From: Gemmatimonadota bacterium
GTDB taxonomy: Bacteria; Gemmatimonadota; Gemmatimonadetes; Longimicrobiales; Gaopeijiaceae
NCBI GenBank assembly: GCA_022826565.1
Contig: JAJDUP010000005.1
Span: 1 to 64,000, forward strand
Reading direction: 5' to 3'
DNA length: 64,000 bases
Below the pieces are notes generated by a model, which was not told the origin of the DNA, searched no databases, and was given only the letters and a program-made list of their open reading frames with translations. The translations under genes and the position numbers were made by a program. Shown here in pieces: positions 50,897 through 62,351 of the stretch. The first letter of the stretch is position 1; the number at the start of each line of letters is the position of its first letter.

Positions 50897-52270
50897 ATGA
50901 CGACCGCAGAGCTGAGGCAGCAGCGGGGGACGCTGCCGAACCCCGACGTGGGGACCTACGAGGCCGTCAACCGCGATGTCCTCAAGGTGCTGTCCCGGCC
51001 CGGCAAGGGCTGGTGGATCCTCTTCGGCATGGCCGCGACAGGCGTGGCCGTCTTCCTGGGCTCCTGGTTCTGGCAGATCTACAAGGGGATCGGGGTCTCG
51101 GGGCTGAACGCGCCGGTCGGGTGGGGCGTCTACATCACCACCTTCGTGTTCTGGGTCGGTATCGCGCACTCGGGCACGCTGATTTCGGCGATTCTCTTCC
51201 TCTTCCGCGCTCCCTGGCGGCAGGCGATCTACCGTGCCTCGGAGGCGATGACCGTCTTCGCGGTCATGACGGCGGGGCTGTTTCCGCTCATCCACGTCGG
51301 CCGCGTGTGGCACGCGTACTGGCTGATACCCTATCCGAACTCGCGTTTCCTGTGGCCGAACTTCCGCTCGCCGCTGGTCTGGGACGTCTTCGCGATCACG
51401 ACCTACTTCACGGTGTCGGCCGTCTTCTTCTATCTGGGCACGATCCCCGATCTGGCGGCCGCGCGCGACCAGGCCCGAGGCCTGCGCAAGAAGTTCTACC
51501 AGATCATCTCGCTCGGGTGGCGCGGCACGGACCGTGAGTGGCACCACTTCTCGAAGGCGTACATCTACCTGGCCGCGCTCGCGACCCCGCTGGTCCTCTC
51601 GGTGCACTCCGTGGTGTCGTGGGACTTCGCCATGGCGATCGTTCCGGGGTGGCACACCACGATCTTCGCGCCGTACTTCGTCGCCGGGGCGATCTTCTCG
51701 GGGGTCGGACTGGTGATCACGCTGGCGGTCCCGATGCGCAAGTTCTTCGGGCTTGAGGATTATCTGACCGTCAAGCACTTCGAGGCCATGGCGAAGCTGT
51801 GCCTGCTCACCAGCAGCATCGTGCTCTACGCCTACCTCACCGAGTACTTCCTGGCGTGGTACTCGGGTGAGCCGCCCGAGCGCGGATCGTTCTGGAACCG
51901 GGTGTTCGGGCACTACTGGTGGGCGAACTGGATCATGCTGACCTGCAACGGTTTTGTTCCGCTCATGCTGTGGTTCAAGCGGGTCCGGCGATCGATCGCG
52001 GCGCTGTTCGTGATCTCGATCTTCATCAACATCGGCATGTGGTTCGAGCGCTTCGTAATCATCGTCACGTCGCTGTCGCACGAGTACGAGCCCTGGGCGT
52101 GGGGGCTGTACCGTCCGTCGGTCGTCGAGATGGGGATCCTGCTGGGCAGCTTCGCCTGGTTCGGGTTCTGGTTCCTGCTCTTTACACGATTGCTGCCACC
52201 GGTGGCGATCGCCGAGATGAAGGAAGTGGTGCCGCCTCCGATGCGCGGCAGCGAGGAGGCCGCGACATGA
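50897..52270 (+). CDS. actC: ActC, NrfD-like quinol-oxidising membrane subunit
   Basis: A 457-residue protein with about ten membrane helices. The NrfD/PsrC fold is recognisable from APVGWGVYITTFVFWVGIAH and FPLIHVGRVWHAYWLIP, the latter near the quinol pocket. It starts one base after the actB stop and overlaps actD by four bases (ATGA at 52267-52270). ActC and ActF are the two related membrane subunits that provide quinol sites and possibly proton paths. Confidence 0.93.
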   Translation: MTTAELRQQRGTLPNPDVGTYEAVNRDVLKVLSRPGKGWWILFGMAATGVAVFLGSWFWQIYKGIGVSGLNAPVGWGVYITTFVFWVGIAHSGTLISAILFLFRAPWRQAIYRASEAMTVFAVMTAGLFPLIHVGRVWHAYWLIPYPNSRFLWPNFRSPLVWDVFAITTYFTVSAVFFYLGTIPDLAAARDQARGLRKKFYQIISLGWRGTDREWHHFSKAYIYLAALATPLVLSVHSVVSWDFAMAIVPGWHTTIFAPYFVAGAIFSGVGLVITLAVPMRKFFGLEDYLTVKHFEAMAKLCLLTSSIVLYAYLTEYFLAWYSGEPPERGSFWNRVFGHYWWANWIMLTCNGFVPLMLWFKRVRRSIAALFVISIFINIGMWFERFVIIVTSLSHEYEPWAWGLYRPSVVEMGILLGSFAWFGFWFLLFTRLLPPVAIAEMKEVVPPPMRGSEEAAT

Positions 52271-52812
52271 TTCCGGCGAAGCGTCGTCAGGGGCATCGGG
52301 GCTTCTTCGCGCTCTTCGAGCACCTCGACTCGACCATCGACGCGTGCAAGGCGCTCCGGGCGGCGGGCCACAAGGGCTTCCGGGCCTACGCGCCGCTCCC
52401 CGAGCACCACCTCCTGGAAGAGGGCCTGGCCCTGAAGCACAGCCCGGTGCGCGTGTTCACCCTGGCCGGCGCCATGACGGGTGCCGCGACGGGGTTCGCC
52501 TTCACGACCTGGACATCGATGGACTGGCCGCTGGTCACGGGAGGCAAGCCGATCTTCTCGATCCCGGCCTACGTGGTGATCGCCTTTGAGTGCGCGATCC
52601 TCTTCGGTGCGCTGTCCACGGTGATCGGGCTTTTCATCAACGCGGGGCTGCCCAACCTGCGGCGCATGGTCGCGTATCACCCCGAGTGCTCCAACGGCAG
52701 CTTCGGCGTGTACGTCACCGCCCCGGCGGCCAGGGCCGACACGGTGAAGGAGATCCTCGAGGGGTTCAAGCCCGCCGAGTTGCGGGAGGATCCGGAGGGG
52801 TTCGATGTGTAG
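52267..52812 (+). CDS. actD: ActD, DUF3341 membrane subunit of alternative complex III
   Basis: 181 residues from the ATG that overlaps the actC stop. The DUF3341 signature is present: FALFEHLDSTIDACKALRAAGHKGFRAY, written here in pieces as FALFEHLD and GHKGFRAYAPLPEH. Two membrane helices follow (VFTLAGAMTGAATGFAFTTW and VVIAFECAILFGALSTVIG). The C-terminal tail (KEILEGFKPAELRED) is cytoplasmic-looking. This is the usual small subunit between ActC and ActE. Its stop overlaps the actE start by eight bases. Confidence 0.92.
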   Translation: MIPAKRRQGHRGFFALFEHLDSTIDACKALRAAGHKGFRAYAPLPEHHLLEEGLALKHSPVRVFTLAGAMTGAATGFAFTTWTSMDWPLVTGGKPIFSIPAYVVIAFECAILFGALSTVIGLFINAGLPNLRRMVAYHPECSNGSFGVYVTAPAARADTVKEILEGFKPAELREDPEGFDV

Positions 52813-53452
52813 GGGCGGGCGGCGATCGGTCCGGCGGGCGGCGATGGCGGTCGCCTGCGCGGCCGTGCTGGGCGCCGGCGCATGCACGCCCCTCGACGAC
52901 GCCATGGCGACGATCTTTGGCCGCAGCATGCGCGACCAGGCCTCCTTCGACCCCTACGAGATGACGTTGCTGCCGCCGGAGGGCACGGTTCCGATCTCCG
53001 CGGGCAACTACCCGGCGGGGCCCTTCGACCTCAATGTCGGGCAGCCGGAGGGTGCGGCGGACGTCCCGCCTCCGTTCACTCAGGAGGACATGCTAAACCG
53101 CCCGGAGGTAGTCGACTCGCTGAGCAACCCGGTGCCGCCGACCCCGGAGTCGCTGGCGCGGGGCGAGCAGCTCTACGAGCGGGTCTGCGTCGTCTGCCAC
53201 GGACCGGATGGATCGGGCACGACCGGATACATCTTCGACCTGCATCCGGCCATGCAGGCGCACCCGCTGAACGGTGGGACGGCCCTGGAACGCAGCGATG
53301 GCTACATCTACGGGATGATCCGGGTCGGCCGGGTCATGATGCCGGCTTACGGCCACCAGATAACCCACTACGACCGCTGGCACATCGTGAACTACGTGAG
53401 ACAGCTGCAGGGACCCGCGGCCGCAGCCCTGGCCGGGGCGGCGGGGAGCTGA
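52805..53452 (+). CDS. actE: ActE, monoheme cytochrome c lipoprotein subunit
   Basis: 215 residues from the ATG at 52805. A lipoprotein signal (AVACAAVLGAGAC) precedes a single heme motif, VCVVCHGPDGSG, with a candidate axial Met in VGRVMMPAYG. ActE is the monoheme subunit that hands electrons from ActA to oxidase or soluble cytochrome c. The gene lies between actD and actF in the expected order. Confidence 0.92.
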   Translation: MCRGGRRSVRRAAMAVACAAVLGAGACTPLDDAMATIFGRSMRDQASFDPYEMTLLPPEGTVPISAGNYPAGPFDLNVGQPEGAADVPPPFTQEDMLNRPEVVDSLSNPVPPTPESLARGEQLYERVCVVCHGPDGSGTTGYIFDLHPAMQAHPLNGGTALERSDGYIYGMIRVGRVMMPAYGHQITHYDRWHIVNYVRQLQGPAAAALAGAAGS

Positions 53453-53455
53453 CCG

Positions 53456-54757
53456 ATGAGTTCGCACTCGATCCCCGGCTCGATCCCGGTCCGCTACCTG
53501 GAGCGCGGCGGCCTGCTCGGCAGAGTGCTTCAGTTCATGGTGCTGGTGGGCGTCGTGTCGTTCTTCGTCACGCTGTTCCGGGATCCCGGGCTGGCGTGGA
53601 AGTCGTACGTCGTCAACTGGAACTACTTCACGTCGATCGCCATGGGCGGGGTCATGGTCGCGGCGGTCACGTGGATGGTGAAGGCGAAGTGGAACTGGTC
53701 CGTGCGGCGGATCCACCAGTCCTTTGCGGCCTACCTGCCGATCGCGTTCATCCTGTTCCTGCCCATGCTGCTCAACCTGCGGGAGGACTACTTCCCGTGG
53801 ATCGAGATGATGGCGCACGACCCGATCGTGCAGAAGAAGGCGGCCTGGCTGAACCTCCCGTTCCTGCTGAGCCGGAACCTCGTGGGGGTGATGGTCCTGT
53901 TCGGTCTGGGGCTGGGCTTCGTCTACCTTGCCATTCGGCCCGACCTGGGCAGGGTGGGACAGGCGCAGACAGCGGCGGAGCGCGACGCGAGCGGCAGCAG
54001 AAACCGGTGGCACCGACGCCTGATCCGGGGATGGGCGGGCCAGGAGGCCGAGGAGGAACGCAGCTATCAGCGGATGACGCGGCTGGCACCGGTCATGGTG
54101 CTGGTCTACGCGGCGGTCATGACCATGCTGGTCTTCGACTGGGCCATGTCGCTGGAGCCCCATTGGTTCTCGACGCTCTTCGGCGGGTGGTTCTTCATGG
54201 GGGCCTTCTGGAGCGGCTTCGCGGCGACGGCCGTGGCGGCAGTGGCCTTCAAGCGCCGGACCCCGGGCTTCAGGGAACACGTCGGCCCCGCGGTCCTTTG
54301 GGACCTGGGCAAGCTGACATTCGCCTTCACGGTCTTCTGGACCTATCTCTTCTGGTCCCAGTACATCGTGATCTGGTACGGCAAGCTTCCATGGGAACAG
54401 GCGTGGATCAACACGCGGGTGGGCGATCCCTGGGGCGGTCTTTCGGCGGCGGTGATCGTGCTCTGCTTCGTGGTGCCGTTCGGGGGCCTTCTCGGCGTGC
54501 GCCCGAAGAAGACGCCGCAGATCCTGCAGGGCTTTGCGATGGTGGTGCTGGGGGGACTCTGGCTCTGGCACTACATGCTGATCTTCCCGTCTCTCCACCA
54601 CGAAGGCGATCCCGTGTTCTCGGTTGCCACGCCTCTGATCGGCCTGATGTTCCTGGGCCTGTTCCTCATCTCGGTGCGGTGGTTCCTGACGACCTTCCCC
54701 GCGATGCAGATCTGGCAGCCGCCGGTGGACCCGGAGCCGCTTGAGGCGGAGGGGTAG
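53456..54757 (+). CDS. actF: ActF, second quinol-binding membrane subunit
   Basis: A 433-residue protein with about ten membrane helices, a paralogue of ActC in fold. Recognisable segments are FAAYLPIAFILFLPML, MVLVYAAVMTMLVFDWAMSL and WSQYIVIWYGKLPWE. It ends the act operon. No cytochrome oxidase genes follow, although in many bacteria they are adjacent. The gene is convergent with the TrmJ-like gene, and the third paired palindrome lies in the short gap between them. Confidence 0.92.
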   Translation: MSSHSIPGSIPVRYLERGGLLGRVLQFMVLVGVVSFFVTLFRDPGLAWKSYVVNWNYFTSIAMGGVMVAAVTWMVKAKWNWSVRRIHQSFAAYLPIAFILFLPMLLNLREDYFPWIEMMAHDPIVQKKAAWLNLPFLLSRNLVGVMVLFGLGLGFVYLAIRPDLGRVGQAQTAAERDASGSRNRWHRRLIRGWAGQEAEEERSYQRMTRLAPVMVLVYAAVMTMLVFDWAMSLEPHWFSTLFGGWFFMGAFWSGFAATAVAAVAFKRRTPGFREHVGPAVLWDLGKLTFAFTVFWTYLFWSQYIVIWYGKLPWEQAWINTRVGDPWGGLSAAVIVLCFVVPFGGLLGVRPKKTPQILQGFAMVVLGGLWLWHYMLIFPSLHHEGDPVFSVATPLIGLMFLGLFLISVRWFLTTFPAMQIWQPPVDPEPLEAEG

Positions 54758-54775
54758 GCAGACTGGCTCATCGAT

Positions 54776-54814
54776 TGTAAGGTAAACATTACAAAATGTA
54801 ATGGCGCCTTTACT
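54776..54814. promoter_or_regulatory. Paired palindrome, copy 3, between convergent genes
   Basis: Halves: TGTAAGG, TAAA, CATTACA and then TGTAATG, GCGC, CTTTACT. The centres are again exactly 21 bp apart. No gene starts here: actF ends at 54757, and the TAA of the minus-strand TrmJ-like gene (54812-54810) is inside the right arm. The inner halves CATTACA and TGTAATG could also pair around an AAA loop. This placement argues that the element is not always a promoter operator. It might act as a boundary, terminator-like structure or mobile repeat. Confidence 0.45.
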
Positions 54815-55541
54815 TATCGATCTGGCGGTCGGCCCAGTTCCGGAGTTCGTACCCGATTGAACGCACGAGCCGGGCTTCGTGTGCGTCCAGGCCCGTGCGC
54901 CCGAAAACGGTGCGAAGGACCCTCATCACGCTTTCCGGCTTGCGCGCCTTGAAGAACTCGATCCGCGTCAATCCCTGCTTCAGCGCGCCGTACATCTCTT
55001 CGAGCTCGGCGGCCGTCGCGGGCCCCAGCGACCTCTTCCCCCGCGGCAGAGGCTCCGGTTCGACCCCCCCGGCCAGAAAGAGCTCGTAGCTGATCAGCAG
55101 GACTGCCTGGGCCAGGTTCAGCGACGAATGTTCCGGGTCTGTGGGGATGACCAGCACATCGTGACAGCGATCGAGCGCTTCGTTCGAGAGGCCGCGGTCT
55201 TCGCGTCCGAAAACGAGCGCGACCGAACCTTCCCTGGAGCGCCGTTGCATCGTGGCGGCCAGTTCGCGCGGGCGGCGATAGTTGCGCTGCGCAGTGCGCG
55301 CACGCGCCGAGGTGCCCACCACGTACGTCGCGTCCGCAAGCGCCTCGTCGAGGGTGTCTGCCCGCCTGATGCGGTCCACGATGTGGTCGGTCCTGTGCGC
55401 GATCCCCGTAATCCTCCACGGGTCGAACTCTGCCGGGTCGACCACGGTCAGGCGCAACAGCCCCATGTTGGCCATCGCCCGCACGACCCCGGCGATGTTC
55501 ACGAGATCCTGGGGTTCGTGGAGGACGACGGTCAGGCTCAC
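54810..55541 (-). CDS. SPOUT-class RNA methyltransferase, TrmJ/TrmH-like
   Basis: 243 residues from a GTG at 55541, which overlaps the MFS gene stop (GTGA). The frame is open upstream to 55859, but that part lies within the MFS gene. The SPOUT core shows LHEPQDLVNIAGVVRAMANMG, ALVFGREDRGLSNEAL, LVIPTDPEHSSLNLAQAV and a C-terminal extension (LTRIEFFKARKPESVMRVL) typical of TrmJ, which 2'-O-methylates position 32 of tRNA. The exact target is inferred. Confidence 0.88.
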   Translation of the reverse strand: MSLTVVLHEPQDLVNIAGVVRAMANMGLLRLTVVDPAEFDPWRITGIAHRTDHIVDRIRRADTLDEALADATYVVGTSARARTAQRNYRRPRELAATMQRRSREGSVALVFGREDRGLSNEALDRCHDVLVIPTDPEHSSLNLAQAVLLISYELFLAGGVEPEPLPRGKRSLGPATAAELEEMYGALKQGLTRIEFFKARKPESVMRVLRTVFGRTGLDAHEARLVRSIGYELRNWADRQIDK

Positions 55542-56767
55542 GCGGACTGCTCCCCGGGTTGGCGCACCCTGCCCGCCAGCAGTGTGGCCGCGACAATGAG
55601 GGCCGCGCCCGCGAAGTAGGGCAGCGACAGGCGCACGTCGAAGAGCGCGCCGGCCATGCCGGGGCCCAGGACCCGCGCAAGCGAGCCCACGCTCTGGCCC
55701 AGCCCCAGAATCGCACCCTGCCGCTTCGGCTCGACGGAGCGGGACAGGAGTCCCAGCACACTGGGGATCGTGCCGCCGTAGCCGATGCCGACCAGGACCA
55801 GGCCGGCAAGGAAGGCGGGCGTGGTCGCGGATGCACCCATGACGATCAGTCCGAGGCAAAACGGCAACGCGCTGAGGAGCAGGAGGGAGCGCTCGCCGGT
55901 GCGGGGCACGATTCTGCGCACGAGCCCGCCCTGAACGATCGCCGAGACCACTCCCAGAAGTGCGAACAGGTACCCCGCCTCGCGGGCTCCCAGCTCGAAA
56001 CGCGCCGCTGCCAGCAGCGACAGGGTCGGCTGAAGGGTGGCGAAGGCCATCGTGATGGCCAGGTAGGTCCCGAGGATGAAGAGGATCTGCCGGGACGAGG
56101 CGGCGTGGGCCACCGAGCTGCGCAGATTGAAGCGCCCGGTCCTGGCGGTGACGCCGGGCCGGCGCGATTCGGGCAGGAAGAAGACGGCTGCGAAGGCGTT
56201 GAGGACGCAGAGTGCCGCAGCGGTGTAGCCCGGGGCGGTCGGGGCGCCGGGCGACACTCCCGAAAGGATGCCGCCCAGCATGGGGCCGATGACGAAGCCT
56301 AGGCCGAAGGCGGCGCCGATCAGCCCCATGTTGCCGGCTCTCCGCGCGGGGGGCGTTACATCGGCGATGTAGGCCTGCGCCACGGGAATGGTGGAGCCCC
56401 CGATCCCGCCCACGATGCGGGAGAGGAACAGCGCGGCCAGCGATCCGGCATTCGCGAACACCAGATACGCCGCCCCGCTGCCCAGAAGGCCCAGGATGAG
56501 GACCGGACGCCGTCCCACCCGGTCGGAAATCCGTCCCCAGATCGGTGCCATGACGAGCTGCACGAGGGAATAGACGCTGACCAGCAGTCCCGTTTCAATC
56601 CCGTCGGCACCGAAATCACGGGCATAGAGAGGGAGGAGCGGCAGCACGATGCCGAACCCGACGAGGTCGACCAGAACCGTAAGGAACAGCAGAGGGAGAC
56701 GCCGGGTCTCCCTTGTCGCCCCGCCCCGCCCCGAACTCTCCGGGCCGCTAGCGTTCCCGGTCGTCAA
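55538..56767 (-). CDS. MFS transporter, DHA1 (TetA-like) family
   Basis: About 409 residues if read from a TTG at 56767 (reads TTG ACG ACC), which overlaps the tatA end by 20 bp. The frame is open further upstream to 56845, but that part lies within tatA. Twelve hydrophobic segments are expected. The DHA1 signature after helix 2 is GRISDRVGRRPVLILG, and helix 1 has DLVGFGIVLPLLP. This family exports small molecules such as drugs by proton antiport. The substrate is unknown. Coupled to the TrmJ-like gene by a GTGA overlap. Confidence 0.85.
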   Translation of the reverse strand: MTTGNASGPESSGRGGATRETRRLPLLFLTVLVDLVGFGIVLPLLPLYARDFGADGIETGLLVSVYSLVQLVMAPIWGRISDRVGRRPVLILGLLGSGAAYLVFANAGSLAALFLSRIVGGIGGSTIPVAQAYIADVTPPARRAGNMGLIGAAFGLGFVIGPMLGGILSGVSPGAPTAPGYTAAALCVLNAFAAVFFLPESRRPGVTARTGRFNLRSSVAHAASSRQILFILGTYLAITMAFATLQPTLSLLAAARFELGAREAGYLFALLGVVSAIVQGGLVRRIVPRTGERSLLLLSALPFCLGLIVMGASATTPAFLAGLVLVGIGYGGTIPSVLGLLSRSVEPKRQGAILGLGQSVGSLARVLGPGMAGALFDVRLSLPYFAGAALIVAATLLAGRVRQPGEQSA

Positions 56768-56927
56768 CGTCTTCGGAATCGGCCTGGCTGCCCGCGCGAA
56801 GCGACCCCTTGAAGTTGCGGATGCCCGATCCCAGTCCGGAGGCAATCTGGGGGATGCGCTTGGCGCCGAAAATCAGCACGACTACGACCAGCACGAAAAG
56901 GATCTCCCGGATACCTATTGCTCCCAT
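56748..56927 (-). CDS. tatA: TatA, twin-arginine translocase subunit
   Basis: A 59-residue protein. The N-terminal membrane helix (REILFVLVVVVLIFG) is followed by AKRIPQIASGLGSGIRNFK, the TatA hinge and amphipathic helix, and then an acidic tail (QADSEDVDDRER). Tat exports folded proteins, and several twin-arginine signals occur in this window (at 5738, 12584, 14801, 39006 and 47873). It lies between acyl-CoA dehydrogenase and MFS genes on the same strand. No tatC is in view. Its short length makes it easy to miss. Confidence 0.88.
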   Translation of the reverse strand: MGAIGIREILFVLVVVVLIFGAKRIPQIASGLGSGIRNFKGSLRAGSQADSEDVDDRER

Positions 56928-56972
56928 GTGATCTCCCTTCGCTCGGGGACCGGGGGCGAAGGCTGCGCCCCT

Positions 56973-58136
56973 TCAGCCACGGAGCAGGTCCTTTGCGATG
57001 GTCTGAAGCTGCATGTTGCTGGTTCCCTCGTAGATCGTCCCGATCTTGGCGTCCCGGTAGAACTTCTCGACCGCGTACTCCCGGGTGAAACCGTACCCGC
57101 CGTGCAGGTCGATGCACAGTGAAGATACCCTCTGGGCCATTTGGGAAGCATGGAGTTTGGCCATGGCGGCTTCCCGCAGGAACCGGGCCCCGCCGTCCTT
57201 CAGTCGCGCCGCGTTGTACACCATGAGGCGGGCGGCTTCGATATCCGTGGCCATATCGGCCAGCTGAAACTGGACGCCCTGAAACTCGGCGACGGGGCGG
57301 CCGAACTGCTCGCGCTCCTGCACGTACTTCACGGTGTGATCGAAAGCGCCCTGGGCCAGTCCCAGCATCTGCGCACCGATCCCGATGCGTCCCTCGTTGA
57401 GCGTCTCGATCGCGACCTTGTAGCCCTTGCCGACATCGCCGAGGACGTTGCCCGAGGGGACGCGCACGTCGTCCAGAATCAGTTCGGTGGTGGAGGACGC
57501 GCGAATGCCGAGCTTGTCCTCCTTCTTGCCGACCGAAAATCCCGGCATGTTCCGTTCCACTAGAAAGGCCGTGATGCCCTTGTAGCCCAGCTCCGGGCGC
57601 ACACTGGCGAAGATGATGTAGATGCCGGCCTCGGCGCCGTTCGTGATCCACATCTTGCGTCCGTTGAGGACCCAGTCGTCCCCGTCCGGAACGGCGCGCA
57701 GGAGAAGCGCGAACGCGTCCGAGCCGCTGCCCGCTTCGGAGAGGGCGTAGGCGCCCACGGTACCCGCCGCGAGCCTGGGGAGGAACCGCCCGAGCTGCTC
57801 CTGCGTGCCCCAGGTGATCAGGGCATTGTTGACGAGAGTGTTCTGGACGTCGACCAGGACCCCGACCGACGGATCGACACGCGAGAGCTCCTCGACGACG
57901 ATGGCGGCGGTGAAGAAACTGCTGCCGATGCCCCCGTAGTGCTCGGGGACCTCGATGCCCATGAAGCCGAGCTCGAAAAACATGGAGATCAGTTCGGAAT
58001 CGATCTCTCCGGCCGCCTCCATGCGCGCGACCCTGGGCGCCACCTCCAACTGGGCGAATTCGCGAACCGCATCGCGAAACATCGCCTCCTCTTCGCTGAG
58101 CGTCGTCAGCGCGGGGGGATGGGCCAGGGTGGTCAT
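56973..58136 (-). CDS. Acyl-CoA dehydrogenase
   Basis: 387 residues from the ATG at 58136, preceded by GGAGAAGG. FAD/substrate motifs: YALSEAGSGSDA and WVLNGRKMWITNG. Glu370 in GTIYEGTSNMQLQTIAK is the expected catalytic base of short-chain or branched-chain acyl-CoA dehydrogenases. It introduces a trans-2 double bond into an acyl-CoA during fatty-acid or amino-acid breakdown and passes electrons to ETF. The chain-length preference cannot be given from sequence. It is the first gene of a minus-strand operon that also includes tatA. Confidence 0.92.
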   Translation of the reverse strand: MTTLAHPPALTTLSEEEAMFRDAVREFAQLEVAPRVARMEAAGEIDSELISMFFELGFMGIEVPEHYGGIGSSFFTAAIVVEELSRVDPSVGVLVDVQNTLVNNALITWGTQEQLGRFLPRLAAGTVGAYALSEAGSGSDAFALLLRAVPDGDDWVLNGRKMWITNGAEAGIYIIFASVRPELGYKGITAFLVERNMPGFSVGKKEDKLGIRASSTTELILDDVRVPSGNVLGDVGKGYKVAIETLNEGRIGIGAQMLGLAQGAFDHTVKYVQEREQFGRPVAEFQGVQFQLADMATDIEAARLMVYNAARLKDGGARFLREAAMAKLHASQMAQRVSSLCIDLHGGYGFTREYAVEKFYRDAKIGTIYEGTSNMQLQTIAKDLLRG

Positions 58137-58351
58137 GCCTTCTCCATACACCGGCGGTTTGCAGCAGGGTTCCGTGAGCCCGAGGGAGATGGTATTCACC
58201 AGCATCCCCCGAAGATCGGTAATGTAACCAACAGGCCAAACGCACGCGAAGCGGCGCGGTCGCGCTTGACGCCTTGGCCGTTGACGGCTTTTTTTCTGTC
58301 GCTCCCGATCCAACCCCACCACCCCGGACGCACCTGCAGCGGAGACGCCAG

Positions 58352-58741
58352 ATGTCTCACATACCCGACGGACTCAAGTACACGGAAGAGCACGAATACC
58401 TGAAGGAGACGGACGAGCCCGGTGTCTTTCTCGTCGGGATCACCGACTACGCTCAGGGAGAGCTCGGTGATGTGGTATACGTCGAACTGCCGGAACCGGG
58501 CGAGAGCTTCGCGCCGATGGAGACCTTCGGCACGATCGAGGCGGTGAAGGCGGTCAGCGACCTGTACTGTCCGGTCGCGGGCGAGGTCGTGGACATCAAC
58601 GAAGCGCTCGACGACGACCCTTCGCTCGTGAACACGGATCCGTACGGCGAGGGGTGGATGATCTCGTTGCGGGTGGACGATCCCGGCGAAGTGGACGAAC
58701 TGATGGATGTGGGCGGCTACGCGGAGCACATCGGCGAGTAG
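58352..58741 (+). CDS. gcvH: Glycine cleavage system H protein
   Basis: 129 residues from the ATG at 58352; a longer in-frame start lacks homology. The lipoyl-lysine is Lys66 in GTIEAVKAVSDLYCP. N-terminal LKYTEEHEYLKE and the DPYGEGWMI end are conserved. H protein carries the aminomethyl group between P and T proteins. The gene is immediately followed by gcvP. A lipoate-ligase family gene lies downstream, which may supply the lipoyl group. No gcvT is seen here. Confidence 0.95.
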   Translation: MSHIPDGLKYTEEHEYLKETDEPGVFLVGITDYAQGELGDVVYVELPEPGESFAPMETFGTIEAVKAVSDLYCPVAGEVVDINEALDDDPSLVNTDPYGEGWMISLRVDDPGEVDELMDVGGYAEHIGE

Positions 58742-61624
<2,883 letters not shown>

Positions 61625-61664
61625 GGCCGGAGGGAAGGACAGCCGGCGCGAGGAGAACAGCAAA

Positions 61665-62351
61665 GTGGCCAAACTGACGTTTCATGGACAGTCGACCTTC
61701 ACCGTCGAGATGGATGACGGCACGCGGCTCGTCATCGACCCCTTCTTCGACGACAATCCCACCTCGGACATCAAGCGCGCCGACGTGGGCCCGGTGGACT
61801 ATATCCTCTGCACCCACGGACACTTCGACCATTTCGTGGACGCCTTGCCGCTGGCGAGCGAGACCGGGGCCACACTGATCTCCACCTTCGAGATCGTCTC
61901 CTTCGCCGAGACACAGGGAATCGAGGGCGGGCACCCAATGCACATCGGGGGCGGCTTCGACTTCCCCTTCGGGCGGGTGAAGATGACGCCCGCGCTGCAC
62001 GGCGGACAGGTTCACGGAGATACCACGGGGCAGTTCACGACGGTACCGGGCGGCTTCCTCATGGAGCTGGACGGGAAGAGCATCTACCATGCGGGCGACA
62101 CCGCGCTGCTTCTGGACATGCAGCTTCTGCGCGGCAAGGTCGACGTGGCGCTCCTCCCCATCGGCGACAACTTCACCATGGGACCGGAGGACGCCGCCAC
62201 GGCCGCCGGGTTCATCGAGCCGCAGGTCGTCGTGCCGATTCACTACAACACGTGGCCTCTGATCGCACAGGATCCGGAGCGGTTCCGCGACCTCGTCGGG
62301 GACACGGCAAAGGTCCAGGTGATGGAAGCGGGGGATGTCTTCGCCCCCTGA
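61665..62351 (+). CDS. UPF0173-type metal-dependent hydrolase (metallo-beta-lactamase fold)
   Basis: 228 residues with a GTG start. The metal motif is CTHGHFDHF (T-H-x-H-x-D-H). Further conserved parts are SIYHAGDTALLLDM and VVPIHYNTWP. UPF0173 proteins are cytoplasmic metallohydrolases of uncertain substrate. Its end overlaps the following lipoate-ligase-family gene by 17 bp, so they form one unit downstream of gcvP. Confidence 0.9.
   Translation: MAKLTFHGQSTFTVEMDDGTRLVIDPFFDDNPTSDIKRADVGPVDYILCTHGHFDHFVDALPLASETGATLISTFEIVSFAETQGIEGGHPMHIGGGFDFPFGRVKMTPALHGGQVHGDTTGQFTTVPGGFLMELDGKSIYHAGDTALLLDMQLLRGKVDVALLPIGDNFTMGPEDAATAAGFIEPQVVVPIHYNTWPLIAQDPERFRDLVGDTAKVQVMEAGDVFAP

Noticed and set aside
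58262..58300. Rho-independent terminator upstream of gcvH
   Set aside because: A T-run at about 58287 follows a GCCG/CGGC pair, but the stem is only four base pairs, and no plus-strand gene ends upstream.
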